The notes below the pieces were generated by a model, which made no database searches, was not told the DNA's origin, and saw nothing but the letters and a program-made list of their open reading frames with translations. The translations under genes and the position numbers were made by a program. From Deltaproteobacteria bacterium (GTDB taxonomy: Bacteria > Desulfobacterota > Binatia > UTPRO1), in the NCBI GenBank assembly GCA_029262315.1, contig JAJCZP010000084.1, positions 1 through 37,696 of the forward strand: DNA of 37,696 nucleotides, written 5' to 3'. This document shows, one piece after another, positions 1 through 7,308 of the stretch. Numbering within the stretch: position 1 is the first letter of the stretch; the number at the start of each line of letters is the position of its first letter.

Positions 1-1
1 C

Positions 2-922
2 CTGCACCGCCTCGCGATGCTCCTCGCGGGGACCACCTTCATCCTGATCTTCGTCGGCGGGCTCGTCACGAGCACCGGCTCGGGGCTCGCCGTCCCGGAC
101 TGGCCCCTCTCCTTCGGGCAGTTCTTCCCGCCCATGGTGGGGGGCGTCTTCTACGAACACGGGCATCGGATGGTCGCGACGCTCGTGGGAATGCTCACCG
201 TGGTTCTGGCTGTCGCCGCCCGACTCACGGGCGCAGCTCCGCTGATGCGGCGGCTCACCCTACTCGCAGTCGGCACGGTAATCGCGCAAGGAGTCCTCGG
301 GGGCGTGACGGTCCTCTTCCTCTTGCCGACACCGGTATCGGTGGCACATGCGTGCCTGGCGCAGGCTTTCCTGTGCTTGACCGTCGCCCTGGCGGTGATC
401 TCGGCGCCGTCATGGCAGCGAATGCGCGCGCCGGCCGCTGAAAGCGACCCGACGCTTCGCGCCCTCACCGCCGCCACCGTCGCGACCGTGTACGTGCAGT
501 TGATCCTCGGCGCCATCATGCGCCACACCGGCGCCGGTCTCGCCATCCCCGATTTCCCACTGGCATTCGGCGGGCTCGTGCCACCGTTCGATCTCCCCGG
601 CGTCCCGGTCCACTTCCTACATCGAATCGGCGCGCTCGCCGTCACGGTGCTGGTGATGGCCTCGCTCGCCAGTGTCCGCGCACGCGCCGGAGAGGACCGA
701 CGTCTCACTCGCCCCGCCCGCCTCGCGGCCGTGCTCGTGCTTTTCCAGGTCACGCTCGGCGCACTCACCATCTGGACGGGCAAGGCCGTTCTACCGACGA
801 CGACGCACGTAGCCTGCGGTGCGGCGGTGCTGGCCTCAACGTTCGTGCTGGCGCTTCGCACCTGGAGAATCACCACCGCGCAGCCGGCTGACGCGGCAAC
901 GTTCGTCGAGGTCCCCGCGTGA
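2..922 (+). CDS. ctaA: Heme A synthase CtaA/Cox15, 5' end cut by window edge
   Basis: It oxidises the C8 methyl of heme O to the formyl group of heme A in the cytoplasmic membrane, supplying cofactor for an aa3-type oxidase. The frame is open to the left edge: the codons before the first ATG (17) read LHRLA, a usual stretch at the start of TM1, so the true start lies outside and only a short N-terminus is missing. The protein is a chain of hydrophobic helices in two homologous halves, each with a TGAGLA/TGSGLA-like loop (V-P-D-W-P and I-P-D-F-P). Heme-ligand histidines are visible in YEHGHRM, VAHAC, HFLHRIG and TTHVAC. The stop TGA overlaps the GTG start of ctaB by 4 nt. The family call is secure and the full start is unknown. 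Confidence 0.95.
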   Translation: MHRLAMLLAGTTFILIFVGGLVTSTGSGLAVPDWPLSFGQFFPPMVGGVFYEHGHRMVATLVGMLTVVLAVAARLTGAAPLMRRLTLLAVGTVIAQGVLGGVTVLFLLPTPVSVAHACLAQAFLCLTVALAVISAPSWQRMRAPAAESDPTLRALTAATVATVYVQLILGAIMRHTGAGLAIPDFPLAFGGLVPPFDLPGVPVHFLHRIGALAVTVLVMASLASVRARAGEDRRLTRPARLAAVLVLFQVTLGALTIWTGKAVLPTTTHVACGAAVLASTFVLALRTWRITTAQPADAATFVEVPA

Positions 923-1827
923 TCGAGAGCGGTACACTCGCGGTCCCGCAGACCGGCAGGCGGCTCGGCGACTTCCTGGCGCTCACCAAGCCACGCGTCG
1001 TGACGATGGTCCTGCTGACCACCCTGGTTGGCTACTACCTCGGAGCGACGGCCGCGCCGTTCGACTACTGGCGCCTGCTGGCAACGCTGATCGGCACCGC
1101 GTTGGCCGCGGGCGGCACCCTGGCGCTGAATCAGTACCTCGAGCGACACGCGGACGCGCGCATGGAACGCACGCGTGACCGGCCCCTGCCCGACGGACGT
1201 CTCGCGCCGCTCGACGCATTGATCTTCGGCGCCGGCCTCACGGCGACCGGCATCGTCTTCCTCGCGCTCGTGGTTGGTCCGGTGCCGGCATTCGTGATCG
1301 CCGCGGTCACCGCGAGCTACTTGTTCGTCTACACGCCCCTGAAGACGCGCACGTCTCTCTGCAGCGTGGTCGGCGCCATCCCCGGCGCCCTGCCCCCCGT
1401 CGCCGGGTGGGCCGCCGCGAGCGGCGAGATCGGCCTGGGCGCGTGGGTCTTGTTCGCGATCATGTTCCTCTGGCAGATCCCCCACACCCTCGCGATCGCG
1501 CAACTCTATCGCGACGACTACGCGCGGGCGGGGATCCGCGTCCTCCCGGTGGTCGCGCCGGACGGTACCATCACGGCACGGCAGATCATCAGCAACTCCG
1601 TCGCGCTGCTGGGCGTCGCCCTGCTGCCGACGCTGATCGGCATGGCCGGTCCGGTCTACTTCCTCGTCGCCCTGGTGCTCGGGCTGGTCCTCTGCGGCCT
1701 CTCGCTCCGTCTGGCCCATTCGGGAGGCACGACCGACGCGCGCCGCCTGCTGTTCGCAACGTTGATCCACCTGCCACTGCTGCTGGCGACGATGGCCATC
1801 GACAAGGTCCCGGTGTCACCGTGGTAG
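919..1827 (+). CDS. ctaB: Protoheme IX farnesyltransferase CtaB (heme O synthase)
   Basis: This UbiA-superfamily prenyltransferase adds a farnesyl group to heme B to give heme O, the substrate of CtaA. The 302-aa length is normal and the protein is polytopic. The first Asp-rich motif region starts at N71 and reads N-Q-Y-x4-A-D-A-x-M-x-R-T-x-x-R-P-L. The second conserved loop contains YRDDYARAGIRVLPV. The start is GTG 919, inside a GTGA overlap with the ctaA stop, which fits translational coupling. Gene order ctaA-ctaB followed by oxidase subunits is classic for heme-copper oxidase operons. Confidence 0.95.
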   Translation: MIESGTLAVPQTGRRLGDFLALTKPRVVTMVLLTTLVGYYLGATAAPFDYWRLLATLIGTALAAGGTLALNQYLERHADARMERTRDRPLPDGRLAPLDALIFGAGLTATGIVFLALVVGPVPAFVIAAVTASYLFVYTPLKTRTSLCSVVGAIPGALPPVAGWAAASGEIGLGAWVLFAIMFLWQIPHTLAIAQLYRDDYARAGIRVLPVVAPDGTITARQIISNSVALLGVALLPTLIGMAGPVYFLVALVLGLVLCGLSLRLAHSGGTTDARRLLFATLIHLPLLLATMAIDKVPVSPW

Positions 1828-1928
1828 ACTGGTACCGCACCAAGAATCGTCGACTGGGCGCGTTCCTGTTCGGCGTCTGGGGCGCGCTGTTCGCCCTCTC
1901 GGTGCTCGGGATCCTGGTGCTCGAGTAA
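1821..1928 (+). CDS. 35-codon single-TM protein in the oxidase operon
   Basis: A GTG at 1821 overlaps the last codons of ctaB and opens a 35-aa frame that ends in TAA, overlapped by 1 nt by the ATG of the next gene (1928). The product begins VVDWYRTKNRRLG, a short basic segment, followed by one hydrophobic helix of about 22 residues and ends VLE. It fits an N-in single-span membrane peptide. Small single-TM peptides sit at the same place, between ctaB and the subunit III genes, in many oxidase operons (for example CoxF/CtaF-type peptides), so an assembly or accessory role is possible by position only. No strong ribosome site is visible. The frame fills the gap exactly. Confidence 0.55.
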   Translation: MVDWYRTKNRRLGAFLFGVWGALFALSVLGILVLE

Positions 1929-2560
1929 TGGCGCCCCGTCGCGTAACACCGAGCGGCTCGCTGCTGCTCCTCAGCCCTCAGATCCCCATGCCCGCAACGG
2001 CACCGGGTCTTCCAATCAGCAACGCCCGGCTGGCGATGGTGATCTTTCTCGCCTTCGAGACCATGTTGTTCGCCGCGTGCATCGCGGCCTTCCTGGTGTT
2101 CCGTCTGAGCGCCACAGCGTGGCCGCCCGCCGACCTTCCACGCCTCCCCATCACCGTCACCTGGCTCAATACGTTCGTCCTCATCGCGAGCGGGTACGCA
2201 ATGACCCGCGCGGTCGGAGGACTGCGCCGCGCCGACCAACGCCAACTCGAACGCGGCCTCATGGCGGCGGGTATCCTCGGAAGCATCTTCCTCGCCGTGC
2301 AAGGCTCCGAGTGGATTCGTCTCGTCCGACACGGCCTCACCCTCTCCACCGGGATGTATGGGGCGACGTTCTACACCTTGATTGGCTTCCACGGCGTGCA
2401 CGTCTTGAGTGCCGTCCTCTGGCTGCTCCTCCTCATGGTCGGTGTGCAGCGCGATCGCTTCCGGAACCGCGTACGGGTCCCGATCGAGCTCTGCGCCATG
2501 TACTGGTATTTTGTGGTCGCCGTCTGGGGCGCCCTTTTCTATTTGGTGTATCTACTATGA
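1928..2560 (+). CDS. Heme-copper oxidase subunit III-like protein (first of two)
   Basis: This is a 210-aa polytopic protein of the cytochrome c oxidase subunit III family. Seen: an N-terminal segment rich in Ser/Leu/Pro; a helix with FETMLFAAC, whose Glu matches the buried acidic residue conserved in subunit III; SEWIRLVRHGLTL; GFHGVHV; and a C-terminal YWYFVVAVWGALF segment. The ATG at 1928 overlaps the preceding TAA by 1 nt. The start could also be an internal Met (MPATAPG, 1988), because the first 20 residues look unlike the family. It stands beside a second subunit III gene (2835-3458), so the pair may be a duplicated or divided function. It would assemble with subunits I/II, presumably encoded upstream of the window. 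Confidence 0.88.
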   Translation: MAPRRVTPSGSLLLLSPQIPMPATAPGLPISNARLAMVIFLAFETMLFAACIAAFLVFRLSATAWPPADLPRLPITVTWLNTFVLIASGYAMTRAVGGLRRADQRQLERGLMAAGILGSIFLAVQGSEWIRLVRHGLTLSTGMYGATFYTLIGFHGVHVLSAVLWLLLLMVGVQRDRFRNRVRVPIELCAMYWYFVVAVWGALFYLVYLL

Positions 2561-2838
2561 GCCTACGACACGCCGCATCGAGCGCCGTCACCGCACTCAT
2601 CCTCGCCTTGCCAGAGCAGGTCCTCGCGCAGGGCTGCGCGATGTGCCGCACCACCCTGGCGGGCTCGGACGATCCTCTCGTTGGCGCAATCAACACGAGC
2701 GTCATTTTCCTGATGTCGATGCCCTACCTGATCGTCGGGTCCATCGGCGGATGGGCGTATATGACCGTTCGGCGACATCATGCCGCGTCGCCCGCGGAAA
2801 CGCATGAATCGGTGGAAGTGGAAGGAGACCACACGTGA
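2557..2838 (+). CDS. Small exported membrane protein with C-x-M-C motif
   Basis: A 93-aa protein whose ATG sits in an ATGA overlap with the preceding stop and whose TGA overlaps the next GTG. The N-terminus is a signal-like segment ending VLAQG, then C27-A-M-C30, a short polar stretch, a hydrophobic helix around residues 45-70 (INTSVIFLMSMPYLIVGSIG) and a charged tail with His and Glu residues. The CxxC placed just after the signal would face the periplasm, where it could hold copper, heme or a disulfide. Small proteins of this pattern occur in oxidase operons of uncultured aerobic phyla, but I cannot name a characterised family. A role in oxidase maturation is inferred from position. Confidence 0.7.
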   Translation: MSLRHAASSAVTALILALPEQVLAQGCAMCRTTLAGSDDPLVGAINTSVIFLMSMPYLIVGSIGGWAYMTVRRHHAASPAETHESVEVEGDHT

Positions 2839-3458
2839 GCGAAGCTGCAACCCTTGATCACGCGCTGGAGGTACCGCCAGCCGAGTCGCCGCTGACCCCG
2901 GAGAGTTGGGGCAAGCTCGGCATGTGGCTGTTTCTCGCCGGCGATGCGATGTCGTTCGGCGCCCTACTCGCGGGCTACGGCGCGATGCGCTACGCCAGCG
3001 GCGACTGGCCGAATCCCGCGGAGACGCTCGGCATCTCGCTGACCGCGTTCATGACGTTCCTGCTGATCTGCAGCAGCGTGACCATGGTAAAGGCGCTCGC
3101 GGCCGTGCAGGAGGGCGAGCAGGCCAAGTTCGTGCGCTTCCTGAGCCTCACGATCCTCGGCGGGGTCATCTTCCTCGGCTTGCAGGCCTACGAGTGGACA
3201 CACCTGATCCATCGTGGCCTCACCCTGACGGGCAATCCGTGGGGAGCATCACTGTTCGGCTCCACGTTCTTCGTCGCAACCGGATTCCACGGCATGCACG
3301 TCACGGCGGGCGTGATCTATCTTTTGTGCATTCTCGTCCAAGGCTTGCGTGGGAAGTACGGGCCGGACAACGCCACCCCAGTAGAGATCGTGGGCCTGTA
3401 CTGGCACTTCGTCGATCTGGTGTGGATTCTCGTGTTCACCTTCGTGTATCTTCTGTAG
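2835..3458 (+). CDS. ctaE: Cytochrome c oxidase subunit III (CtaE)
   Basis: A 207-aa, five-helix-type subunit III. Diagnostic segments are GMWLFLAGDAMSFGALLAGY in the first conserved helix, YEWTHLIHRGLTL, FFVATGFHGMHVTAGV and YWHFVDLVWILVF at the C-terminus. The residue equivalent to the conserved buried Glu is Asp here (G-D-A-M), a conservative change. The start is GTG 2835 with a GGAGA-type ribosome site just upstream, overlapping the previous stop as GTGA. It shares the WTHLIHRGLTL / EWIRLVRHGLTL and GFHG-H-V motifs with the protein at 1928-2560, so the two are paralogues. Confidence 0.93.
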   Translation: MSEAATLDHALEVPPAESPLTPESWGKLGMWLFLAGDAMSFGALLAGYGAMRYASGDWPNPAETLGISLTAFMTFLLICSSVTMVKALAAVQEGEQAKFVRFLSLTILGGVIFLGLQAYEWTHLIHRGLTLTGNPWGASLFGSTFFVATGFHGMHVTAGVIYLLCILVQGLRGKYGPDNATPVEIVGLYWHFVDLVWILVFTFVYLL

Positions 3459-3470
3459 AGGGAGCGGATC

Positions 3471-3794
3471 ATGACAGACACGCATCGGGAACACCCCAAC
3501 TACATGGCCATCTTCTGGTGGCTGCTCGCCCTCACGATTCTCGAGGTGGGCGTGATCTACCTCCCCATCGCCAAGACGGCCATCGCCATCTTGTTGGTCG
3601 GCATGGCGCTCACCAAAGCGGCGCTCGTGGGACTCTACTTCATGCACCTGCGGTTCGAACGGGTAACGTTGAGCCTCATCGCGATCACGCCACTCGTCAT
3701 CTGCGTCTTCTTGGTACTGATGCTGACTCCCGATCTCACGGCGGTCGTACACAAGACCGAGACGACGACAGCCCCCGCCGAAGCGCACCACTGA
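3471..3794 (+). CDS. Cytochrome c oxidase subunit IV (caa3/CyoD-like)
   Basis: A 107-aa protein with three hydrophobic helices. The third-helix signature K-A-A-L-V-G-L-Y-F-M-H-L-R-F-E is the hallmark of the prokaryotic COX4 family, which stabilises subunits I and III in the membrane. The N-terminus is short and polar (HREHPNYM), and the C-terminus is a polar tail rich in Thr, Ala and His. An AG-rich ribosome site (agggagcgg) precedes the ATG, and the gap to ctaE is 12 nt. Position directly after ctaE is normal for this subunit. Confidence 0.9.
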   Translation: MTDTHREHPNYMAIFWWLLALTILEVGVIYLPIAKTAIAILLVGMALTKAALVGLYFMHLRFERVTLSLIAITPLVICVFLVLMLTPDLTAVVHKTETTTAPAEAHH

Positions 3795-3800
3795 CGCTAC

Positions 3801-3826
3801 GGCGCGCGCTTACACGCACGCGCGCC
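3801..3826 (+). other. GC inverted repeat between subunit IV and sco genes
   Basis: Eight-base arms, ggcgcgcg at 3801-3808 and its complement at 3819-3826, flank a 10-nt loop. It lies between the stop at 3794 and the sco start at 3838. No T tract follows, so it is a poor intrinsic terminator. It may be an mRNA-processing or stabilising hairpin, or chance in a GC-rich spacer. Confidence 0.3.
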
Positions 3827-3837
3827 AGAGGTAACCC

Positions 3838-4488
3838 ATGCCGTCAGCCTGGCAGTCATCCGCCGGAGAGGCGCGAGCACGCTCGCTGGTATGGGGCGTA
3901 CTCGTGCTCGTTCTCGTGGGAGCCGCGGTCGCGGGTGCCTGGTCCATCCTCGGCGGCGCGAGGCGGACAGCCCCGGCCGTCTTCGGCCAGGTCCCCGCTT
4001 TTTCGTTGGTCGAGCGAAGCGGCAAGCCCCTCTCATCCCGCGACCTCCTCGGGCGCCCCTGGGTGGCCGACTTCATCTTCACTCGATGCCAGGGCATCTG
4101 CCCGGTCCTGAGTGGGCGCATGGCCGATCTCCTCGGCCGTCTCGAGGACCAGGGCATCACCGACACGATCGCCGTATCGTTCAGCGTCGACCCCGAGCAC
4201 GATGACCCGGCGACGCTACGAGCATACGCGAAGCGCTTCGGCGCCGACCCCGAGCGCTGGCTCTTCCTCACGGGCGACCTCGCACACGTCGAGGATCTCG
4301 TCCGACACGGCTTTCGGCTCAGCATGGCCGCCCTTCCCGAAGAGCAGCGTCGGACGGCCCCGGAGCCCATCACCCACAGCGATCGCTTCGTCCTCGTCGA
4401 CGACCAGCTGAGGATTCGCGGCTACTATCACGGCAGCGACGACGAAGGCCTCGCTCAACTCGAACGCGACCTCGCCGCGATAAGATAG
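3838..4488 (+). CDS. sco: SCO1/SenC-family copper chaperone
   Basis: A membrane-anchored, thioredoxin-fold protein that delivers copper to the CuA site of oxidase subunit II. It has 216 aa with one N-terminal TM segment (about residues 15-38) and an extracytoplasmic domain. The copper-binding set is complete: C84-x3-C88 in TRCQGICP and H180 in ITHSDRFVLVD. The FSVDPEHDDPATL stretch is typical of the family. It closes the oxidase operon; the next gene is convergent after 9 nt. The start is ATG 3838 with an agagg element upstream. Confidence 0.93.
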   Translation: MPSAWQSSAGEARARSLVWGVLVLVLVGAAVAGAWSILGGARRTAPAVFGQVPAFSLVERSGKPLSSRDLLGRPWVADFIFTRCQGICPVLSGRMADLLGRLEDQGITDTIAVSFSVDPEHDDPATLRAYAKRFGADPERWLFLTGDLAHVEDLVRHGFRLSMAALPEEQRRTAPEPITHSDRFVLVDDQLRIRGYYHGSDDEGLAQLERDLAAIR

Positions 4489-4497
4489 AGCCGCCCG

Positions 4498-5271
4498 CTA
4501 GCCCCGACGCGCCATGGCGGTGGCGCCGGCGAACGCTACCGCACCAAACGCCACCGTCACGACAATCGACAGGGCCAGTGGCGGCACGGCGCCGACGGCT
4601 GTGGGCATGTCGAAGTAGAGGCAGCGTCGCAGTGCGCCCATACCGTAGGTCAGTGGGTTCAAATGCATCGCCCATCCGAGCCAGCCGGCGGCTCCGGCGA
4701 CTGGAAAGAAGGCCCCGGAGAGGAGCCAAATGGGCATGAGAATGAGATTCATGATCGCGTGGAAGCCCTGGGTGGACTCCATGCGCCAGGCGATCACGAG
4801 CCCCAAACTGGTGAGTGCGAACGCCACCACGGCCATCACGGCCACGCTCGCGAGCGCGGCCGACAGGGTAAGGGGCACCCCCACCATGGGCGCGAGCGCG
4901 AGCAGGAGAGCCCCCTGGGCCACGGCAAGCGTGGTCCCTCCCAGGGCCTGGGCGAGCACCACCCGCGCGCGCGAGATAGGCGCGACCAAGACCCCCTGTA
5001 AAAACCCGGAGCGCCGATCCTCGACCACCGCGATCGTGGAGAAGATCGCCGTGAACAGCAGGACCAGGACGAGGATCCCTGGATAGAAGTACTGCAGCGC
5101 ATCAACGTCGGTGGGCGTCCCCGCAGGCCGGAACGACAAACCAAAGCCACCGCCGAGGAGAATCCAGAAGAGCAACGGCTGCGCGAACGCGCCGATCACC
5201 CGGCTTCGCTGGCGGAGGAAGCGTGCCATTTCCCGCCACCAGAGGGCGTACACACCGCCGAACCCGCTCAT
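4498..5271 (-). CDS. ABC-2 type transporter permease
   Basis: A 257-aa integral membrane subunit of an ABC-2 exporter. It has about six hydrophobic segments, starting with a cytoplasmic amphipathic stretch (YALWWREMARFLRQRSR) and a helix with FWILLGGGFGLSF. A conserved cytoplasmic loop DRRSGFLQGVLVAPISR and a C-terminal LNPLTYGMGALRRCLYF segment match the ABC2_membrane pattern. The ATG at 5271 overlaps the ATPase stop as ATGA, so the longer open frame upstream is antisense shadow of the ATPase gene. Partner: the ATPase at 5268-6218. Substrate is unknown. The place beside oxidase and Sco genes recalls NosFY- or CcmAB-like maturation exporters, but that is only positional. Confidence 0.9.
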   Translation of the reverse strand: MSGFGGVYALWWREMARFLRQRSRVIGAFAQPLLFWILLGGGFGLSFRPAGTPTDVDALQYFYPGILVLVLLFTAIFSTIAVVEDRRSGFLQGVLVAPISRARVVLAQALGGTTLAVAQGALLLALAPMVGVPLTLSAALASVAVMAVVAFALTSLGLVIAWRMESTQGFHAIMNLILMPIWLLSGAFFPVAGAAGWLGWAMHLNPLTYGMGALRRCLYFDMPTAVGAVPPLALSIVVTVAFGAVAFAGATAMARRG

Positions 5272-6218
5272 TCGGCGGCCTGATCCCAGAAACGTTGTCC
5301 CGTAACGTGCACGAACACGTCCTCGAGCGTCGGGCGTCCGAAGGTCACGGACTGAATGTCCCCGGGAAACGCCTCGACGACCTCGCGCACGAACTCGTGG
5401 CCGCGGGGCGTCTCCAGCCGCAGCGCGCCATCGACGAGGCGGAGATCGTATCCGAACCGCTCGCCGACCGCGGCGCGGACGCGGTCGATGTCGTGAGCCG
5501 TGATGACCACGACATCGCCGCCGATCGTGGCCGTCAGCTCGGCGGGCGTCCCGAGAGCGACGACCTCTCCACGGTGGACGAAACCCACCCGATCGCAGCG
5601 CTCTGCCTCTTCCATCGTGTGCGTCGTCAGCAAGACCGTCAATCCTTCCGTCTCGCGGAGATGGGTCAGGTGGTCCATGAACTCGCGCCGGGCGCCAGGG
5701 TCGAGCCCGGCGCTCGGCTCGTCGAGCAGCAGGAGTTCCGGCTGATGCAGCAATCCTTTGGCCAGCTCGACCCGCCGGGCGAGACCACCAGACAGCGTCG
5801 CCACGCGCTCGTTGGCACGATCCTCCAACCGCAACCGCTGCAGCACGGCAACCACGCGCTCGTCGAGTCGACGACCCGTCCATCCGTACATTGCGCCGTG
5901 ACAGCGGAGATTCTCGGCCACCGACAGCAGGCCGTCGAGGCCTGGATGCTGGAAGACGACCCCGAGGCGCCTCCTCACCGCGGCCAGATCGCGTTTCGGA
6001 TCGTCGCCCAGAATTCGAACGCTCCCCTGCTGCGGTGCGCATACGGTGGCCAGCACTCGGAAGAGCGTCGTCTTGCCGCCGCCGTTCGGACCGAGCAAGC
6101 CCAGGATCTCTCCGCGACGAACGTCGAGATCGACGGCCCGAAGGGCACAGCGCTCGCCGTAGTAGTGCGATAGGCCACGAACGACGATGGCGGGCTGTTC
6201 CGGAGGACTGACCGTCAT
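5268..6218 (-). CDS. ABC transporter ATP-binding protein
   Basis: The 316-aa nucleotide-binding subunit for the permease downstream. Walker A is GPNGGGKTT (residues 43-51), with Gly where Ala is usual. It also has a Q-loop (VVFQHP), signature LSGGLARRVELAKG, Walker B LLLLDEPSAGLDP and H-loop TTHTMEEAE. A C-terminal extension of about 80 residues ends GRPTLEDVFVHVTG, characteristic of drug/lipid-type (DrrA/NatA-like) ATPases. ATG 6218 was chosen because it overlaps the DUF983 stop as ATGA and starts at the family boundary; in-frame codons further upstream lie inside the DUF983 gene. Confidence 0.94.
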   Translation of the reverse strand: MTVSPPEQPAIVVRGLSHYYGERCALRAVDLDVRRGEILGLLGPNGGGKTTLFRVLATVCAPQQGSVRILGDDPKRDLAAVRRRLGVVFQHPGLDGLLSVAENLRCHGAMYGWTGRRLDERVVAVLQRLRLEDRANERVATLSGGLARRVELAKGLLHQPELLLLDEPSAGLDPGARREFMDHLTHLRETEGLTVLLTTHTMEEAERCDRVGFVHRGEVVALGTPAELTATIGGDVVVITAHDIDRVRAAVGERFGYDLRLVDGALRLETPRGHEFVREVVEAFPGDIQSVTFGRPTLEDVFVHVTGQRFWDQAAE

Positions 6219-6574
6219 CCGGCGTCCGGATTCAAGAGGTACTCGACGCTCAGCCAAAGGCTCCGAGAATAGCGAAAGAACAACAGCGGCAAGGCGACAC
6301 TGCACACGGTGCACACCGTGACGACCGTGGTCGAGCTCAGGTCACTCCACCTTTCGAGCCCGAGGAACGCGGCGAGGCAGAGCGCGATCGTGAAGACGTA
6401 GTTTAGGTAGATGGCGCCGACGAAATAGCCCTGTGCACGCTCGAACACGAAGCCGCAGTGACCGCACTGGTCGTGCATCGTGAACCAACCTCGAAAGAGG
6501 GGCGCCGTGCGACACCGGGGACACACTAAGGTGACACCCGTCCGAACGGTTCGCGCTACGTCTGCAATGGTCAT
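6215..6574 (-). CDS. DUF983 family zinc-ribbon membrane protein
   Basis: A 119-aa protein with two CxxC knuckles, C18-x2-C21 and C37-x2-C40, around an LFRGWFTMHDQC segment, then GYFVGAIYLNY and two TM helices. This arrangement is diagnostic of DUF983, a family of unknown biochemical role that is often encoded near cytochrome oxidase operons. ATG 6574 places the zinc ribbon near the N-terminus as in relatives; a longer in-frame start at 6679 would add 35 residues with no family likeness. Its stop overlaps the ABC ATPase start, so the three genes form one operon. Confidence 0.85.
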   Translation of the reverse strand: MTIADVARTVRTGVTLVCPRCRTAPLFRGWFTMHDQCGHCGFVFERAQGYFVGAIYLNYVFTIALCLAAFLGLERWSDLSSTTVVTVCTVCSVALPLLFFRYSRSLWLSVEYLLNPDAG

Positions 6575-6950
6575 CGTTGGCTGGGAGGACGCATCCTGCC
6601 ACAGGTGCCTAGGGACGGCCAGCCGACACTGGACGCACGAATGCCTGTCATCCCGAACAGCGTAGTAGAGGGACTTCAACCGCCAGGACGGCGGAGGCAG
6701 CGCCGAGGATGGCGCATGGGGGGAATGGGGACCGCGAGCGGAACGCAGCTATCGGGAGGGCCCCGGAGCCCAGAGAGCGCCGGGGCGTCGTACTCAACCA
6801 GTGGCGGCCTGCCGACTCTCGTGGATCCCTTTCAGGTGGGCGACGGGCTTGGGCATCCCATCTTCGAAGCCAATCGAAGGAATGGCGCTCGCCACAGGCA
6901 AGGTTGAAGGCTTCGCCCGTACCGGCCGCTGAAGATCCGACAGTAGTAAA
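6575..6950. other. 376-nt stretch without a recognisable gene
   Basis: No frame here gives a convincing protein. The part nearest the HTH ORF (about 6780-6950) is less GC-rich than the flanks and has short inverted repeats, for example cttcga at 6862-6867 against tcgaag at 6874-6879. It follows the 3' end of the transposase-type HTH ORF, so it may be the decayed remainder of an insertion or a dispersed repeat. The other end must carry the promoter of the DUF983-ABC operon, but I could not pick a clear -35/-10 pair. Confidence 0.5.
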
Positions 6951-7190
6951 CTAGCCAACTGCCTTCCCCAGGTCGCCCTTGGGAGCGCTGGGCTCGCCCG
7001 CGGAAGCCCGGGCGCGGGCCCCGGCAAGCGCACGCCTGCCACCATCGAGAAACGCATTGCGGATCTTGTAAGCGGTCGTATGGCTCACCTGATAGTGCAG
7101 GCAGATCTCTTCCAGAGAGCGATCTCGCTTGACCAGATCCAGGGCCAGCGCGAACCGCTCCTCGGGTGTCAGCTTCTCCCGTTTCCTCAT
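6951..7190 (-). CDS. Short transposase-type helix-turn-helix ORF (probable IS remnant)
   Basis: A 79-aa product starting MRKREKLTPEERF. Residues 15-50 form a typical HTH of IS3-like OrfA proteins: D-R-S-L-E-E-I-C-L-H-Y-Q-V-S-H-T-T-A-Y-K-I-R, followed by FLDGGRRALAG. Such OrfA proteins usually continue into a Leu-zipper coiled coil of about 30-40 residues. Here the tail after ALAG is Ala/Arg/Gly/Pro-rich and ends at TAG after GDLGKAVG, so the protein looks truncated. No OrfB with a DDE domain follows and I found no obvious terminal inverted repeats. A good ribosome site (aaaggag, 9 nt before ATG 7190) shows it could still be translated. A stand-alone small DNA-binding regulator is the alternative. 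Confidence 0.55.
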   Translation of the reverse strand: MRKREKLTPEERFALALDLVKRDRSLEEICLHYQVSHTTAYKIRNAFLDGGRRALAGARARASAGEPSAPKGDLGKAVG

Positions 7191-7222
7191 GAGGTGGAAC
7201 TCCTTTGGTCGCTTCGCAACTA

Positions 7223-7243
7223 CACCCGTCACCACGACGGGTG
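7223..7243 (-). terminator. Perfect 8-bp hairpin downstream of the GT2 gene
   Basis: Arms at 7223-7230 (cacccgtc) and 7236-7243 (gacgggtg) are exactly complementary around a 5-nt loop. A second GC hairpin lies at 7267-7283 (ccgggcc / ggcccgg). Both fall between the stop of the GT2 gene (7309) and the start of the HTH ORF (7190), where the upstream - strand operon should end. No T run follows either stem, so any termination would be weak or factor-assisted. An insertion-end role is also possible. Confidence 0.4.
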
Positions 7244-7308
7244 CACACGCGAAATGCTGCTACAGGCCGGGCCATGGGCCCGGGAAAGCGCCGGCCGTAC
7301 CCGAACGC

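Noticed and set aside
151-1770. - strand open frame of 539 codons opposite ctaA/ctaB
   Set aside because: Charge-rich shadow of two well-identified + strand membrane-protein genes.
5272-6042. N-terminal extension of the ABC permease
   Set aside because: It runs out of frame through the ATPase gene; ATG 5271 in an ATGA overlap is the proper start.
6575-7308. Complete insertion sequence, group II intron or retron
   Set aside because: No DDE transposase, reverse transcriptase, terminal inverted repeats or domain V-like hairpin could be found.
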